A program made the translations under genes and the position numbers. Source: Lacipirellulaceae bacterium (lineage in GTDB: Bacteria > Planctomycetota > Planctomycetia > Pirellulales > Lacipirellulaceae). Taken from it: a stretch of DNA of 64,000 nucleotides. Location of the stretch: positions 806,001-870,000 of the forward strand of contig JAVJRG010000012.1 of assembly GCA_040218535.1 (NCBI GenBank), read 5' to 3'. The notes below the pieces were generated by a model. It saw only the letters and a program-made list of their open reading frames with translations. It was not told the DNA's origin and did no database searches. Positions 36,382 to 45,187 of this stretch are shown one piece after another (within the stretch, counting starts at the first letter, position 1; each line of letters opens with the position of its first letter).

Positions 36382-36921
36382 ATGAACCGCGACACACTCC
36401 GAGATCTGATTGTCTTCACACTGCTGCTCACGATTGGCGTCGTTGGCCGTTGGGCCCAGCCTGCTTGGAATTTCACGCCGTTGGCAGCTGTCGCGATGAT
36501 GGGAGGGTATTACTTCCGGTCCCTGTTGCCGGCCCTGCTGTTGCCGCTTGGAGTGCTTGCCGTGAGCGACCTCACGTTGCTGGCCCACAATAGCTTGGCG
36601 GTGCAGTTATCGGTTTACTTGGCTGTCTGTGTACCTTGGATGTTCGGACGGTCACTGCGGAACAAAGAGAACTATCGAACTCTCTTCGCACTGGGTGGTG
36701 GAGTCGCCTCCTCATTGGCCTTCTTCGTTGTTACGAATTTGGCAGTGTGGGCAGCTCATAATTACTATCCGCACACCTGGGCCGGATTGGTCGAATGCTA
36801 CGTCGCCGCTGTGCCGTTCTTCCGCACGATGCTTGCCGGGGACATTTTCTATGTCAGCATTTTGTTTGGCGGACTAAGCTTGGCCGAGCAGCTCTCAGCA
36901 CGGAGAGTCGAGGCAAAGTAA
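36382..36921 (+). CDS. Multi-pass membrane protein, DUF6580-like
   Basis: A 179-residue integral membrane protein with about five or six helices, in the size range of ECF transporter substrate-binding (S) subunits. Landmarks are RWAQPAWNFTPLAAVAMMGG, LPLGVLAVSDL and FRTMLAGDIFYVSILFGG, which match the DUF6580 pattern I recall. The position after a DUF4430 gene on the same strand suggests a two-gene uptake unit. The ATG at 36382 is preferred over 36349 because the hydrophobic region begins shortly after. The substrate is unknown. Confidence 0.7.
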   Translation: MNRDTLRDLIVFTLLLTIGVVGRWAQPAWNFTPLAAVAMMGGYYFRSLLPALLLPLGVLAVSDLTLLAHNSLAVQLSVYLAVCVPWMFGRSLRNKENYRTLFALGGGVASSLAFFVVTNLAVWAAHNYYPHTWAGLVECYVAAVPFFRTMLAGDIFYVSILFGGLSLAEQLSARRVEAK

Positions 36922-37040
36922 CACCACGCTCCGTGTGGTCGATCTCTCGAACAGCTTTTCATTGCGAGGGAGTCCGCCAGCGCTCGAATGAAGCAGCTAA
37001 CGTATCCCGGCTGAGGGTCTCTCCACGCGGAGCGTGGAGT
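36921..37040. repeat. Pair of hairpins between convergent genes
   Basis: ACACCACGCTCCGTGTGGTC near 36921-36940 forms a short hairpin, and CTCCACGC (37021-37028) pairs with GCGTGGAG (37032-37039) around a three-base loop. The two are also similar to each other's reverse complement, enclosing about 80 bases. Probably a bidirectional terminator. Confidence 0.5.
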
Positions 37041-37046
37041 TACGAT

Positions 37047-38510
37047 TCATCCTGCGGCTTCAACCGGTTCATCCTCAGCGGCTGGTTCCTCGAAGGCGTC
37101 TGCTGCGGCCGGCTTTTCTGCAGCTGCGTCGCCGGGCTGCATCGCAGCTGCTAGTCTCGTGATTTCGTCGGAGAGGGAAATCACGCTTGTGGCAATGTTC
37201 ACAATGCTGGCGTCTTTATCCACGGCGTTATCCGAGAGCGTGTTAAGTGGGTCGACCAGTGGTTGAAGCTGCTGACTTGCTTCGGGCGAAGCTTTGGCGA
37301 CTTGCTCCATGCCGTCAATGAGCCCGTTGATGCGATCAACCAAACGGCGCAGTTCGTAAGTGTTTTCCTTTTTTCGGCTGGTACCGCCGAAACCGCCACC
37401 GTAGCCACCACCGAATTCACCACCCCCATAGCCCCCCCCATACTCGCCACCACCATATCCGCCCCTGCCGCCACCAAAACCACCAGCGCGACGATCATCA
37501 AGGCCCAGTTCCTTCTTGCGGAATTTCTTGGCGAGTTTGGCTTCGCTCTCCATGACACGCTTGGCCAAATTGACCAGGGCAATGGTGGTGGGTTGAACTT
37601 CGAGGTTGGCGACGCCCTCAAGCTTCAAGTCGCCCAAGAGTGAAGCCGCGTAGCAGCGATCGTTGAGTTGCATCTCTGGATCGGCAACGAGCGAAGTGAC
37701 CGCATCCAGAACGGTTTGATTGGCCGACTTCTCAAACTGGGTGACCAACACATGAGCTGCGAGGCAGCGGATCCAAGCGTGGACATCTTTCTTGACGCCT
37801 TCGGCTGGCTCCTTTTGGTCGATGATTTTCATCGCGGCTAGCGTGACACGATCGTTGAGGGCCTCTTCGATCCCAAAGCGTGCATGTCGCTGCAAGCCAA
37901 CCAAGGCCCCTACCTTCGCCGAGGCAGGGATCATGACGGCCTTGTCCCCTTTGCCGAGTGAATCCTTCTCAAGAAGAATCAACAGAACGTTGGTCCCCTT
38001 CTTCCAAGGCACCGGCGGTTTTCCGCCGCGTCCGGCTGTGCCAGCAACTTCGTCAAGCATACCAATCAACAGAACGGCGTTGTAGCGGACTGCCGGATGG
38101 TAGTTCCCAAGGGCGATACTTCCCATCTCACGGCCTGTCAGCTCGATCAAATAATCTCGCGTGACCTTCGCTTTGGCTTGGTTGATGTAGAGCTTGAACA
38201 AGTCTTCACGAAACTCAGAAAGCTCGCCAAGCGACTTGGGATCTTGCTCGGTCATCGTAGGAAAGTAGTAGCCCTTGAAATACTTGCTGAGCATCTCTTT
38301 GTCAGCATTCGTCAGGCTATTGCCGCGCATGATCGTCGTGAGATTGCGCGTCAGCGCTTTGGCCTCTTTCTCGGTGAGGCTGGCTCGCTTCTGTTGATAC
38401 CGTTGGGCCAAAGCATCCGCCGAAAAACCAACGCACAACCCGAAGGTAGCAAGGAAAATCCCGAAGCACTTCAGCGCGCTTGGAGAGACTGCTGTTTGAG
38501 GAGATCGCAT
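37047..38510 (-). CDS. Exported HEAT-like hypothetical protein with a Gly-rich segment
   Basis: A 487-residue protein with a signal peptide (FGIFLATFGLCVGFSADALA). Residues about 40-330 are helical pairs in a HEAT-like rhythm (AVRYNAVLLIGMLDEVAG, ALVGLQRHARFGIEEAL, CYAASLLGDLKLEGV). A Gly/Tyr/Phe-rich stretch of about 35 residues follows (repeats of YGGGEYGGG type). A final helical part and an acidic Ala/Glu-rich tail end the protein. I recognise no named family. It is likely periplasmic and structural, and the Gly-rich part may be a flexible or adhesive linker. Confidence 0.65.
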   Translation of the reverse strand: MRSPQTAVSPSALKCFGIFLATFGLCVGFSADALAQRYQQKRASLTEKEAKALTRNLTTIMRGNSLTNADKEMLSKYFKGYYFPTMTEQDPKSLGELSEFREDLFKLYINQAKAKVTRDYLIELTGREMGSIALGNYHPAVRYNAVLLIGMLDEVAGTAGRGGKPPVPWKKGTNVLLILLEKDSLGKGDKAVMIPASAKVGALVGLQRHARFGIEEALNDRVTLAAMKIIDQKEPAEGVKKDVHAWIRCLAAHVLVTQFEKSANQTVLDAVTSLVADPEMQLNDRCYAASLLGDLKLEGVANLEVQPTTIALVNLAKRVMESEAKLAKKFRKKELGLDDRRAGGFGGGRGGYGGGEYGGGYGGGEFGGGYGGGFGGTSRKKENTYELRRLVDRINGLIDGMEQVAKASPEASQQLQPLVDPLNTLSDNAVDKDASIVNIATSVISLSDEITRLAAAMQPGDAAAEKPAAADAFEEPAAEDEPVEAAG

Positions 38511-38741
38511 CGTGATGAGCCTTCTTCTAAGTGTTCCGGAGGGCAGTGCGCGATCCTTTTCACAGACGCGAAGGTGGCCACAGAAACGGCCCGCACTGAT
38601 TCAATTCCCCACCTTCACAGTACTCAGTGGGGCTCTCAGATGTCAAGCAGCGGCATGCACAGCTGCGAGCCGGGACTAACAAAAACTGCCTGAACTCCAA
38701 TTCCAGGGACACGATCCGTGAGAGTCGCGAAAGTCAGTTTG

Positions 38742-38891
38742 GGCCACGGATTGCACGGATGAGACGGATTGTGAGGCTTGGCAGAAAATTCATAAGATGA
38801 GATCGAATTCAGACTCCATGCTTGCCGCACGGCCTGACACCTGGACCGAAACCATCAAGAATAAATCCGTGTCATCCGTGCAATCCGTGGC
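38742..38891. repeat. Dispersed palindromic element, copy D
   Basis: Left arm GGCCACGGATTGCACGGATG (38742-38761) and right arm at 38864-38891 with ATCCGTGTC, ATCCGTGCA and ATCCGTGGC units at exact nine-base spacing. It occupies most of the 432-base gap between the HEAT-like and DUF11 genes. Confidence 0.8.
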
Positions 38892-38942
38892 AAGAAACCA
38901 CGGCCACGACTAGAACAGACATTGCCCCGTGACGCGCCTGCA

Positions 38943-41435
38943 TCACTGGTCCGCATAGACGCGGGTGCTCTCTTCTTTGGTGATCGGCTGCTGGATCTCA
39001 TCCGTGGTGATTTGCACCTTCACGCGTTGGTCGCCTGGGCGGACACCTTGGACTTGGATGCGATAGACGCTCTCCGCTTTGGGGGTGAGCTGCGCGAGCG
39101 GCGTAAAGACGACGCGGTTGCCTTGAATCGCATGGCGGGTTTCGCCGCGGGCGTCGATCGCTCGCATTCCTTCTGGAAGCGTCGCCACGATTTGCACGTT
39201 GGCGGCTGCTTTGCTGCCCTGGTTCATCACGCGGATTTCGTAGGTCGTCTCGCTGCCGATTTCGACCGGATCGACCGAATCGACCACCTCAAACTTCAAG
39301 GCAGCCAAGCCTTCGACCTGAAGCTGACGCTCGGCACGATCTTCCAAGCCTTGCTGCGAACGCGTCGCGGCTTTAACCGTGTGGGCACCTGCTTCGACAG
39401 GAAGTGCCGTCAACTCAACGCTTCCGCGTTCGTTGGCGGGAAGCTCAGCAAGGCTCCAGTAGACACTGTGGGTGGCTGAATCGTACTCTCCCATGTTGTT
39501 TGCACTCACAAACTGTAAGCCTTTGGGGAGTTGTGTGACCAGCTCGACATCCTTGGCTGACGCCGTTCCCGGGTTGTCAACGATGACGGTGAACGTTGCC
39601 GGACGTTCCAGATACTTACGCTTCGGCCCATCGACGCTCAGTTTGAGATCGGGGGCGATAATTTCGAACTCGCAACTCGAAGTCACTTCGAGATTCGCAT
39701 CGGCACGGGCGGTCATCACGTTTTCGATAATGCCCGCTTGCTCGGCATTGAGGACAAGGTCGAGCTTTCTCGACTCACCAGCACGGAGGGTGCCGACCTC
39801 GAATTCAAGAGCGGTCCCCGCTTCGTGAGAAACGCCCTGCGGCAAAGTTTCAAACAGCATGACGCCCGTCGCGTCGCCGGTACCAGGGTTGCTGACTTCG
39901 ATTTGCACGAGATGTCTGTTGCCCGCCATGACGCGTGGCTTTGTGTTCATGCGGAGGGCTAGCTCTGGACGCGTCGAACGCGCTTTCGCAGAGGCTTGCG
40001 CCGCGAAGGTCACCGTCGCGACGCTTCCGAGCTCGCCTTCGTCAGTAGGCATGAGTTCCATCTCAACGATGCGTTCTTCGCCAACCGAGAGTGTGCCCAG
40101 GTCCCACTTCACTTGCGAGGCAGAGACGTTCGCCCGTGGTGAGGTGCCAACGAGCTTGGTTCCCAGCGGAACTTCATCGTTGATCACGACGCTTTGAGCA
40201 GCCCGTTGGCCGATGTTCTTGATGCGAATGGCAAACGTGCACTTCTTGCCAACTTGAATCTCTTCCGGCGCGAGCTTTTGAATGGCAATCGAAGGACTTT
40301 GGGCACCTTCGAGACCACCTTCGCCCGGGCGACCTGTGCCGGGAGTGTTGTTAATGCCAGGCGTTGGCGTCACCGCACGAGAATCCGCGGTGCGACGCGA
40401 AGCAAAGGCCGTGTCGAGTGGTTGTGATGGAGTTGGTCTCTGAGGCGCGTCGGTTTGTCGGTTCTGGTACGAATCATTCCCGTAGGAATAAGTCGAGGCA
40501 TCCAGCGATTGGGTTTCGCGTAGTGGAGCCTCTCGCAAGTCATTCGTCGGCGCTTGCGACTGAACTGCTTGTGCTGCGTTACCTTGGGCTGGGTTTCTTA
40601 AGTAGGCCGGTTGCTCGGCGGGCATAGCAGGCATGGCAGGAGCGGTTTCTGCTCTCGGCGTCGCACTCGCCGAACGAAAATCAGGCACGCTCGGCTCAGC
40701 AACCGTGGGAGACGCCCCCACAGGAATCGGCGCGGCTTGCCCGCCACCATACCGCGAGCCACCTAGTGGTTTTGCAGCTGGCAGAGCACTCTCGACGTTG
40801 GTTTCTCGCGGGCGTGCAGCAACCTTCAAAGGCTGAGCGGGAGCTTGCTCAACGTAGTCATCACGAAACGCAGCACGCGACTCTTCGGCTGCTGCGAGAT
40901 CTACCTGCTGAGCAGCACGCAACGGGTTACCAGCATCAGGATTCTGGCCACGCGTGATCTCTTCGTCGGAAGCATCCTCGTAGGAGGCAGTTTCAACGGA
41001 ATGCGAAGCATAGCGATCGTTTTCCATCGCCGCTTGCGGCTTAGCCGTAGGCGCACTCTCAAAGGGATTCACCGGCTCTGCGTCGTCGGAATTATCAGCC
41101 AACTCAGGGGCTTCAACTCGCGGGGGTAAAGCCGGCGCCGCATAGCGATCGCTGCCGTAGCGCGTTGCCGGAGCTGCGACTTCGGTGCCTACTTCGTTTT
41201 GTTTGTCACCACCAAACAACTGCTCAAGCTGAGCACTGCGAAGCTCAGAGGACTCATCACTCACAGCCGCCTGGTCACCAGAATCAACGGGTGTTGCCAC
41301 TTTGTAGACGCTCCAGCCACCGGCTGCGAACAGCCCTAGGGACAAAGCCCAAGGCGCGAGCCGTTTCGCCAATCGGCGTTGGTTGCCAAGGGTCAGGGTA
41401 TCCAGCGTGTGGCTTCCTAGCGTTTTTTCGTCCAT
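38943..41435 (-). CDS. DUF11-repeat exported protein
   Basis: An 830-residue protein with one N-terminal membrane helix (PWALSLGLFAAGGWSVYKV, about residues 27-45). About 330 residues of low-complexity Ala/Pro/Glu/Arg sequence follow, then four DUF11-type beta domains of about 110 residues. Each begins with a pattern like CTFAIRIKNIGQRAAQSV, VQIEVSNPGTGDATGVML, FTVIVDNPGTASAKDVEL or YEIRVMNQGSKAAANVQI and reaches a LPxG turn. Such domains form stalks or wall-associated rods in planctomycetes and other bacteria. Role inferred as envelope structural. Confidence 0.85.
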   Translation of the reverse strand: MDEKTLGSHTLDTLTLGNQRRLAKRLAPWALSLGLFAAGGWSVYKVATPVDSGDQAAVSDESSELRSAQLEQLFGGDKQNEVGTEVAAPATRYGSDRYAAPALPPRVEAPELADNSDDAEPVNPFESAPTAKPQAAMENDRYASHSVETASYEDASDEEITRGQNPDAGNPLRAAQQVDLAAAEESRAAFRDDYVEQAPAQPLKVAARPRETNVESALPAAKPLGGSRYGGGQAAPIPVGASPTVAEPSVPDFRSASATPRAETAPAMPAMPAEQPAYLRNPAQGNAAQAVQSQAPTNDLREAPLRETQSLDASTYSYGNDSYQNRQTDAPQRPTPSQPLDTAFASRRTADSRAVTPTPGINNTPGTGRPGEGGLEGAQSPSIAIQKLAPEEIQVGKKCTFAIRIKNIGQRAAQSVVINDEVPLGTKLVGTSPRANVSASQVKWDLGTLSVGEERIVEMELMPTDEGELGSVATVTFAAQASAKARSTRPELALRMNTKPRVMAGNRHLVQIEVSNPGTGDATGVMLFETLPQGVSHEAGTALEFEVGTLRAGESRKLDLVLNAEQAGIIENVMTARADANLEVTSSCEFEIIAPDLKLSVDGPKRKYLERPATFTVIVDNPGTASAKDVELVTQLPKGLQFVSANNMGEYDSATHSVYWSLAELPANERGSVELTALPVEAGAHTVKAATRSQQGLEDRAERQLQVEGLAALKFEVVDSVDPVEIGSETTYEIRVMNQGSKAAANVQIVATLPEGMRAIDARGETRHAIQGNRVVFTPLAQLTPKAESVYRIQVQGVRPGDQRVKVQITTDEIQQPITKEESTRVYADQ

Positions 41436-41600
41436 CGAAACCGTTCCTTGGCGTCTCTGGGTCTATTGATCGGTGTACAGAATCTGTTCCTAAGCCACGA
41501 TCCTTCGCGGCAATCGGACGTTTGGTACTAAATGCGATGGGCTGGGTGAAGAGCAATCGCGCGGGGGTGCTAGCAGTGCACCCTTGATAAAAAGCTGAAT

Positions 41601-41626
41601 AGCCCGCGAGGCGTAGCTCGCGGGCT
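41601..41626. repeat. Perfect 10-base-stem hairpin with GCGTAG loop
   Basis: AGCCCGCGAG (41601-41610) pairs perfectly with CTCGCGGGCT (41617-41626) around GCGTAG. It lies 25 bases after the end of the prenyltransferase-repeat gene on the minus strand, and its core matches 16298-16315 and 25888-25905. Confidence 0.7.
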
Positions 41627-41650
41627 AGTAGAATCAGCGAAGCGACAGAG

Positions 41651-42808
41651 CTACTTCTTGCAATAACTCAACGCCATCAGCGCATACCCCGTCGAGAGAT
41701 TCGCATCCGCTTCCAGCCAGCGCTGGTTGTCGTTGGCCCAACTGCCGTCGGGGCGTTGGCGGTTGATGAGGGTTGTCGCCAGTTCCTCGCGCCAGTTGTG
41801 CTTCGTGCCATCGGCGTCGGTGAGGGTCTCTTCGCCGATGGCGTCGAGCGCCTTGGCGAAGGTGTGGAAGTAGTAGTAGAGGCCCGAAGTCCCGAGGCCA
41901 GGGTTCTCTTGGAGCGAGTAGTACTTGCTGATCCACTCGAAGGCTGCTTTCACGCGGGGATCGTTCCGATCAACGCCTGCGTAGATCATGCTCTTGAGGC
42001 CGGCGTAGGTCATCGAGCCGTAGCTGCGGAGCCCGCCGTTTTCCGTTTCGCCCGCTTGGCTTGAGCCGCCGGCGATGGGCGTGTAATAGAAACCACCGTC
42101 AGGGTTTTTCTTGGGGGCTTCCGCCTGATTGTGTTCGCTGGGGAGGTTTTGCGTTCGCGAGACGAAGGCTAGCGCACGGTACATCGCCGGATCGTTCGCG
42201 TCGGTGCCGAGTTCCTTGAGGGTTTCCATCAGGAACGCTGTGTTCGACAGATCGGGCCGATTGTGCTTACCGTAGCCCGCCCCACCGTAGCCGACATGGG
42301 TTCGGTCGTAACCTTCCTCTTCGTCCCACTGAATGCCTTTGACGAACTTCTCAGCCTTCGCAATGGCGGCGTCGTACTTGCCGCCCTCCTTACCGTCGTT
42401 AGCACGTAGCAGAGCCATGATCGCAAGGCAGGTTTCGTAGTTGCGGTAGCGAGAACCGTCGGAGTAGATACCGCCGTCGTCGCGGATGTTTGCTTCTAAG
42501 TGTTTGAGCGCTTTGGCGATCACCGGCTCATCAACTTTCACTCCCTGCGACAGAAGTGCTGCCGTGTTGAGTGCGGTGATGCCGATGCCGGTCTTGCTGC
42601 TCCACGAACCGTCTTCGGCCTGGGTCTTGGTGAGGTAAGCAATGCCCCGCTGCACCGACTTCTCAAGAGCCTGCTTCGAATCCTTTGCCGCGGCAGGCCG
42701 CGGAGCATCGATAACGACTTCGGCGACGACTTCAGCTTGGGCCGGTTTGACGAGAACGGTTGCCAGAGCGATCAGGGTAAGGCGAAGGAAGCTTTTGCTA
42801 CGGATCAT
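41651..42808 (-). CDS. Exported prenyltransferase/squalene oxidase repeat protein
   Basis: A 385-residue exported protein with a signal peptide (SFLRLTLIALATVLVKPAQA). The rest consists of alpha/alpha-barrel repeats: GIAYLTKTQAEDGSWSSKTG, AIMALLRANDGKEGGKYDAA, LVNRQRPDGSWAND-like and a final LSTGYALMALSYCKK. The QxxDGSW motifs match terpene cyclase-type repeats. Export and the lack of a clear Asp-rich catalytic motif argue against a true cyclase; these proteins may act as scaffolds. The ATG at 42808 follows GGAAAC and begins the signal peptide, so the upstream start at 42985 is not used. Confidence 0.8.
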   Translation of the reverse strand: MIRSKSFLRLTLIALATVLVKPAQAEVVAEVVIDAPRPAAAKDSKQALEKSVQRGIAYLTKTQAEDGSWSSKTGIGITALNTAALLSQGVKVDEPVIAKALKHLEANIRDDGGIYSDGSRYRNYETCLAIMALLRANDGKEGGKYDAAIAKAEKFVKGIQWDEEEGYDRTHVGYGGAGYGKHNRPDLSNTAFLMETLKELGTDANDPAMYRALAFVSRTQNLPSEHNQAEAPKKNPDGGFYYTPIAGGSSQAGETENGGLRSYGSMTYAGLKSMIYAGVDRNDPRVKAAFEWISKYYSLQENPGLGTSGLYYYFHTFAKALDAIGEETLTDADGTKHNWREELATTLINRQRPDGSWANDNQRWLEADANLSTGYALMALSYCKK

Positions 42809-42848
42809 GGCAGTTTCCTTGGGAGGGGGCTGAGGTGGGCAGTCATGC

Positions 42849-42893
42849 ATTATTGCACTAGGCAATATCGCACTGGGTATTATCGCATTGGCA
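42849..42893. repeat. Three tandem 15-base imperfect repeats
   Basis: Units ATTATTGCACTAGGC (42849), AATATCGCACTGGGT (42864) and ATTATCGCATTGGCA (42879) lie head to tail between the prenyltransferase-repeat gene and groES. Only three units, each about 70-80 percent alike. They could be a regulator site or a chance repeat. Confidence 0.45.
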
Positions 42894-42953
42894 GCAGAAA
42901 ACATGCATTGAATTGTCACGCGAGCTTGGCTGCTCAACGCGGTCTCGCAGCTT

Positions 42954-43241
42954 CTACCGCAAGATCGCCAGCACTTCGTCCGCACGCAGAATCAGAAGTT
43001 CCTCGTCATCGATGGACACTTCCGTGCCGCCATAGCTGCCGAAGATCACGCGATCGCCTTCCTGAACTTCATGAGCCGCGCGGGTGCCATCTGGTAGCAA
43101 CGTGCCATCGCCGACGGCGAGGACACGTCCCTGTTGGGGAGTCTCCTTCGCACTGTCGGGCAACACGATTCCTCCGGCAGTAGTTTCCTCAGCGGATTCG
43201 CGGCGGATGACCAACTTGTCCCCTAAAGGCACAACTTTCAT
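42954..43241 (-). CDS. groES: Co-chaperonin GroES
   Basis: A 95-residue heptameric lid of the chaperonin. The opening MKVVPLGDKLVIRR, the mobile loop AEETTAGGIVLPDSAKETPQ, the GRVLAVGDG strand, the roof loop and VQEGDRVIFGSYGGTEVSID are all present. Length is typical. The gene is not followed by groEL within 145 bases; its 3' neighbour on the minus strand is the prenyltransferase-repeat gene. The missing groEL partner suggests an extra copy or a separated locus, common in planctomycetes. Confidence 0.95.
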   Translation of the reverse strand: MKVVPLGDKLVIRRESAEETTAGGIVLPDSAKETPQQGRVLAVGDGTLLPDGTRAAHEVQEGDRVIFGSYGGTEVSIDDEELLILRADEVLAILR

Positions 43242-43341
43242 AGCAAGGCTGACTCTGGATTTGGAAAGAACTGAATTAGTCGATTATTGGAATTGACGAG
43301 TCGTGGGAAGTCAACCTTGTGGTACGGCTGACGCACGCTGC

Positions 43342-43470
43342 CTAGGCGTAAGCGACCCAGGCGAGAAACACTAGCCAAGCCATCACTAGGCAGGCCGAGA
43401 GGACAAGTTGTAAGAGTGAGCGAGACGGCTTATCGCGATCCTTGTCATCTTGAGTCTTCGGCTCAGCCAT
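43342..43470 (-). CDS. Tiny membrane protein
   Basis: A 42-residue protein: a charged N-terminus (MAEPKTQDDKDRDKPSRS) then one membrane helix (LLQLVLSACLVMAWLVFLAWVAYA). Start ATG at 43470 lies 17 bases downstream of the stop of the Minf_1886 gene, with GGTGGTG before it, so it is probably cotranscribed with it. Typical of the small single-helix proteins in this phylum; function unknown. Confidence 0.55.
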   Translation of the reverse strand: MAEPKTQDDKDRDKPSRSLLQLVLSACLVMAWLVFLAWVAYA

Positions 43471-43486
43471 CACCACCGGTTTCCCA

Positions 43487-43918
43487 TCAAGATCGCGGCT
43501 TCTCGATGGCGTCGGCAGGAGAGAATTGGAAGCTGCGACTAAAGGCTTCATCGAAATCGTACACATCGTCGAAGTCTTCACGCCGATCATCAGGCGTTTT
43601 GCGCATTTCCTTGATCTCGATCAAGTTGAAAACGATCTCGCCAAAGTCACCGGTCGTAGTGACGCCCCAGTGCCGGAGCACTTCTTGGGCAAGGTAGCCG
43701 AACTCCTGATGGGCGAACTCACGAATGGCTTCGCAAAGCTGCTGGCCAGTAAGATGACGATTGGCGTCGTCTTCCTCATCCTCGTGATCCATTGTGCCGC
43801 CCATGCCAAGTTCTTCATGGGCGAACTTGAGGGCTTCGAAGACGAACAGATAGGCTTCGAATTTATACCGCCGGTCTTTGGCGAGCAGCTCGGCAAGAGG
43901 ATGATCGGGGTTGACCAT
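43487..43918 (-). CDS. Minf_1886 family protein
   Basis: A 143-residue cytoplasmic protein: YKFEAYLFVFEALKFAHEEL, an Asp/Glu-rich linker, LTGQQLCEAIREFAHQEFGY, LAQEVLRHWGVTTTGDFGEI and VFNLIEIKEMRKTPDDRRED. This matches my recollection of the family TIGR04138, restricted to planctomycetes, verrucomicrobia and relatives, of unknown function. The ATG at 43918 is preferred to a TTG at 43930. The C-terminal tail is Asp/Phe-rich. A tiny membrane protein gene follows. Confidence 0.82.
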   Translation of the reverse strand: MVNPDHPLAELLAKDRRYKFEAYLFVFEALKFAHEELGMGGTMDHEDEEDDANRHLTGQQLCEAIREFAHQEFGYLAQEVLRHWGVTTTGDFGEIVFNLIEIKEMRKTPDDRREDFDDVYDFDEAFSRSFQFSPADAIEKPRS

Positions 43919-44039
43919 GGGAGTTCTCAAACAATGAAAGCAAGCAGCTTAACTGGCAATGCGAATCAAAAGGAATAAGCTTTCAGACGCTGCCGTATTT
44001 TCGCTGCTTGGATGATAACCTAAGAAAATCACAAAGTAT

Positions 44040-45056
44040 TTAACTCGACTCTGTCTTCTCGTCAGTATCTGGTTTGCTGCCAGTCGTTTCGTTATCCGTC
44101 GCTTCCTTGTCCGACGTCTGCTTAGATTCTATCTCGGAATCACGAGCTTCGGTACGCTTTTCGACGGGTTTTTCTTTCGACTTTTTCGATCCGGTGCCGC
44201 GTTTTACGATCGTGAGAACCTCAGAGGCGTCAATCGTTATACGCCGCATATCCTCACACTGCACCAATATTTGTCCGCTCAGGATTTCCTGCGCTAGCAC
44301 TTTGGCTTTTCCATTATTCGTAATAATCTCCGATCCCGTAGGCGGCAAGTCTTTTTGCAACTCTTGGTACGTGTCGTACTCATACCTCAGGCAGCACTTG
44401 AGGCGACCGCAACGGCCGGAAATCTTGCTGGGGTCTAGAGTTGCCTTCTGAAGCTTGGCCATCCGCATCGAGACGGGCGGCATCTCAGAAAGATGGTTAT
44501 TACAGCAGACAGGCTTGCCGCAATCGCCGTAATCGGCCAGTAGCTTTGCCTCGTCCCGCACGCCAATTTGCCGCATTTCGATCCGTGTCTGGAATTCTTT
44601 GGCGAGCGTTTTCACAAGCTGGCGAAAATCGACACGATTTTCGGACAGGTAGTAAACCACAACCCGTTCGCCGCCATACAGATGCTCGACATCGATAAGC
44701 TGCATTTCCAAGCCCAGCTCCTCGATATGTTTGCGGCACACCTCATGCTCGCTCTGCTCCTGCTCATGCAGGCGTCGAATCTCGCCAAGATCTTCGTCGG
44801 ACTGTAAATGAAGAATCTGCCCGTGCTTGGGTTCTTTCATCTGCGAAACAACATGGTCGCTCGCTTCGCAGAGCACCTCGCCCACCTCCAAGCCACGGTG
44901 CGTACGGGCAATCACTTGAGCACCACGACTGTAAGAATCGCTCCCCCGCACGCCAAACACGCCAAGCTGACGCATCACTCCATGGCGGACGACGTACTTA
45001 GGCATGATCGTAAGGGGCGGGTCAGAGGAGGTTTGTTGGAGCGGCGATTCGCTCAT
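44040..45056 (-). CDS. PSP1 domain protein (RicT/YaaT-like)
   Basis: A 338-residue protein with a PSP1 C-terminal-type domain (about residues 18-260). Landmarks are VRHGVMRQLGVFGVRG, RGLEVGEVLC, VYYLSENRVDFRQLVKTLAK, a Cys motif DCGKPVCCNNHL and a second SGRCGRLKCCLRYEY. In Bacillus RicT the Cys residues help bind iron-sulfur clusters in a RicAFT complex that affects RNA maturation. The last 75 residues are Lys/Glu/Thr/Asp-rich and probably disordered. The four-Cys cluster is intact, so cluster binding is plausible; RicA and RicF partners are not seen here. Confidence 0.88.
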   Translation of the reverse strand: MSESPLQQTSSDPPLTIMPKYVVRHGVMRQLGVFGVRGSDSYSRGAQVIARTHRGLEVGEVLCEASDHVVSQMKEPKHGQILHLQSDEDLGEIRRLHEQEQSEHEVCRKHIEELGLEMQLIDVEHLYGGERVVVYYLSENRVDFRQLVKTLAKEFQTRIEMRQIGVRDEAKLLADYGDCGKPVCCNNHLSEMPPVSMRMAKLQKATLDPSKISGRCGRLKCCLRYEYDTYQELQKDLPPTGSEIITNNGKAKVLAQEILSGQILVQCEDMRRITIDASEVLTIVKRGTGSKKSKEKPVEKRTEARDSEIESKQTSDKEATDNETTGSKPDTDEKTESS

Positions 45057-45107
45057 TGTCGCCTATTTTCTGGAACGACGACAACCGCTATTCTTTGTGC
45101 CAGGTGG

Positions 45108-45180
45108 CTGGGGCTTCCAGCCCCAGTATCGCCACTTGCATAGAACTCAACTCTGATTGATCTGGGGCAGGATGCCCCAG
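45108..45180. repeat. Two hairpins with the same CTGGGGC stem
   Basis: CTGGGGC-TTCCA-GCCCCAG (45108-45126) and CTGGGGC-AGGAT-GCCCCAG (45162-45180) have identical seven-base stems and different loops. They lie between the RicT-like gene and the end of the penicillin acylase gene. Since all arms are interchangeable, alternative pairing between hairpins is possible. The preceding GTGGCTGGGG matches the 8162 palindrome. Confidence 0.7.
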
Positions 45181-45187
45181 TCACGGT

